From: VXYL01 sp965243175
Lineage (GTDB): Bacteria; Pseudomonadota; Gammaproteobacteria; Pseudomonadales; Azotimanducaceae
DNA: 64,000 bases
Assembly (NCBI GenBank): GCA_965243175.1
Contig: OZ251532.1
Location: 3,100,001 to 3,164,000, forward strand
Direction of reading: 5' to 3'
Of this stretch, positions 62,787-64,000 are shown in pieces (the stretch's first letter is position 1; every line of letters begins with the position of its first letter). Below the pieces are notes generated by a model. The model was not told the DNA's origin and ran no database searches. It worked only from the letters and a program-made list of their open reading frames with translations. A program made the position numbers and the translations under genes.

Positions 62787-62790
<4 letters not shown>

Positions 62791-63485
62791 AGCGCTGGCG
62801 TCGGCTGGCGGCCAATCTGGCCCTGTACCGTCTCGCCGCGGTGTCCGTCTCCGGCCATCGCTTCTGGCTGCTGCCGTTCCTGACCCTCGCCTGGCCGCTG
62901 GTGCTGGCCGGCTCCATTCTGGTCGGCGCTCTCGGCATCGAGATCACGCCGGCGAGCGCCCAGAATCTGCTCATCGGTGCGCCGATGTCGGTGTTGGCGG
63001 TGTTCCTCGGCTTGCGCGTGATCGCCGGCGAAGTGGACTCGCGCACTTTGGAGATCGCCTACACCGTGCCGGGCGGCTGCGAGCGGGTGTGGTGGGCGAA
63101 GCTCGCCGGCGGGTTGCTGATCCTACTGGTCGCCGAAGTGCTGCTGGCGATCACCGCGTGGATATTCTTCACCCCGTTCCCCCTCGGCGCCCTCTACGGC
63201 GCATTGCAGGGCGCCGTCTTCTTCCTCGTGCTGGCAACGGGCTTCGCGACGCTCTTCCGCAGCGAGGTCGCCGGTGCCATGGCCACCGCGGTGGTGATGG
63301 TGTTCGCCGTCATGATCCCGGAGAACGTCTCCCCCTTCTGGAATCCGCTGTACATGGGCTCGGACCGCGCCGCGGTGCTGGCCGCCACCGTGCAGAACCG
63401 CGTCGGCGTCGCCTTGGCGGCGGCCGGCATCCTCTCCCTCGCGTTCATGCGCGCCAATCGCCGCGAGCGGATGCTGGATGGCTAG
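62787..63485 (+). CDS. ABC-2-type transporter permease
   Basis: A 232-residue membrane protein with about six hydrophobic segments (for example FWLLPFLTLAWPLVLAGSIL near residues 27-46, LLIGAPMSVLAVFLGLRVIA near 65-84, LLILLVAEVLLAITAWIFFT near 113-132). The IAGEVDSRTLEIAYTVPGG segment, following the second helix, is a typical ABC-2 motif that faces the ATPase. The ATG overlaps the stop of the fused RND-ABC gene (ATGA). It is the plausible partner of the fused ATPase. It lacks its own ATP-binding motifs, and it may form a half-transporter. Confidence 0.86.
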
Positions 63486-64000
63486 GCTGCGTTTCCGCCC
63501 CTTGCGACCGATCCACCACTACTGCCTGGCGACCGGCACCTGGTTCGCGGCGCACGGCGTGCAGAACGTGCTGTTCGCTTGGCTGGTGGCGATGGTGCTG
63601 CGCGAAACGCCGCAGATGGTGGGCGTCGCGCAGATGGCGATGCTGGCGCCGGTGCTGCTGCTGATGCTCCTCGGTGGCAGCGTCGCGGACGTCGTTGGCG
63701 GTCGCCGCGTGGCGATGCTGGCCCAAGGCTTCGCGCTGCTGCCGGGCATCGGCTTGCTGGCGGTGCTGCTGCTCGACGCGCTCAGCTTTCGCGCCATGCT
63801 CGTCTACGCGGTGGCGATGGGCTGCGCCGTGGCGTTCCTGACCCCGGCCCGCGACGGCCTGCTCAACCACGTGGCCGAAGGCCGCATCCAGCGCACCGTG
63901 GTGCTGGTCAGCCTGGCGCAGTTCGGCGTGCAGATGGTCGGCTTCGTCGTCGCTGGCATGGCCGGCGCCATCGGCCCGGAAGCGGTGATTCTGTTCCAGA
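63478..64000 (+). CDS. MFS transporter, N-terminal part (runs off right edge)
   Basis: The visible 174 residues are the N-terminal half of a major-facilitator transporter of the EntS/MFS_3 kind. ATGTWFAAHGVQNVLFAWLV is the first helix; MLLGGSVADVVGGRRVAMLA (near residues 60-79) carries the G-x-x-x-D-x-x-G-R-R loop motif between helices 2 and 3; VAFLTPARDGLLNHVAEGR follows helix 4. The ATG at 63478 overlaps the ABC permease end by 8 bases, so it belongs to the exporter operon. The rest of the gene lies outside the window. An exporter role is likely, with the same unknown substrate. Confidence 0.88.
   Translation, partial: MARLRFRPLRPIHHYCLATGTWFAAHGVQNVLFAWLVAMVLRETPQMVGVAQMAMLAPVLLLMLLGGSVADVVGGRRVAMLAQGFALLPGIGLLAVLLLDALSFRAMLVYAVAMGCAVAFLTPARDGLLNHVAEGRIQRTVVLVSLAQFGVQMVGFVVAGMAGAIGPEAVILFQ

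Overview
The window is dense and G+C-rich (about two-thirds G+C by eye). It looks like a chromosomal segment of a heterotrophic proteobacterium, most likely an uncultured, possibly marine or host-associated gammaproteobacterium. The evidence is a PhoR/PhoB pair with a Pho-box-like site, a DUF3450-ExbB-ExbB-ExbD-TonB-TPR operon of the type found in Gammaproteobacteria, a TonB-dependent receptor, and many singleton catabolic genes. The lineage is an inference. I saw no tRNA, rRNA or CRISPR array.

Layout. 1-10240: a partial TonB receptor (minus), then a one-carbon/methylamine module on the plus strand: BCCT transporter, GlxA-type regulator, DmdA/GcvT-like demethylase, MetF-like reductase, formate-THF ligase and a dimethylglycine/sarcosine dehydrogenase. 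10333-15765: hydrolase, crotonase, membrane protein, DUF4268 protein, F420-type LLM oxidoreductase, small protein, and a RelE-type toxin with a coiled-coil/winged-helix partner. 15766-29771: accessory stretch with two near-identical Rpn-family genes (one next to phoR, the other behind a 74-bp fragment of a phoR), a coupled LLM/hydrolase/HAD operon, two other PD-(D/E)XK-like proteins, an SDR, a PhyH-type dioxygenase, and phoR-phoB.

29914-40720: dienelactone hydrolase, the TonB energising operon, riboflavin synthase, a YefM-YoeB pair, an AlbA/Schlafen-type ATPase, a Uma2 protein and a broken reading frame. 40741-53607: amidohydrolase, FAH-like protein plus 2-hydroxyacid dehydrogenase, an orphan response regulator, a second PhyH enzyme, a secreted metzincin with Calx-beta and LRR segments, HTH protein plus aroA, acyl-CoA dehydrogenase, an SPFH protein and a third Rpn-type gene.

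53751-64000 (right edge): a tightly coupled exporter operon of an RND adaptor, an RND permease, a second RND permease fused in one frame to an ABC ATPase, an ABC-type permease, and an MFS transporter cut by the window end. The RND-ABC fusion is the most unusual object here. Its nucleotide-binding domain is interrupted by a membrane insert, and the gene after it supplies a plausible ABC permease partner. A perfect TGTTAC-N5-GTAACA palindrome lies just upstream of the operon.
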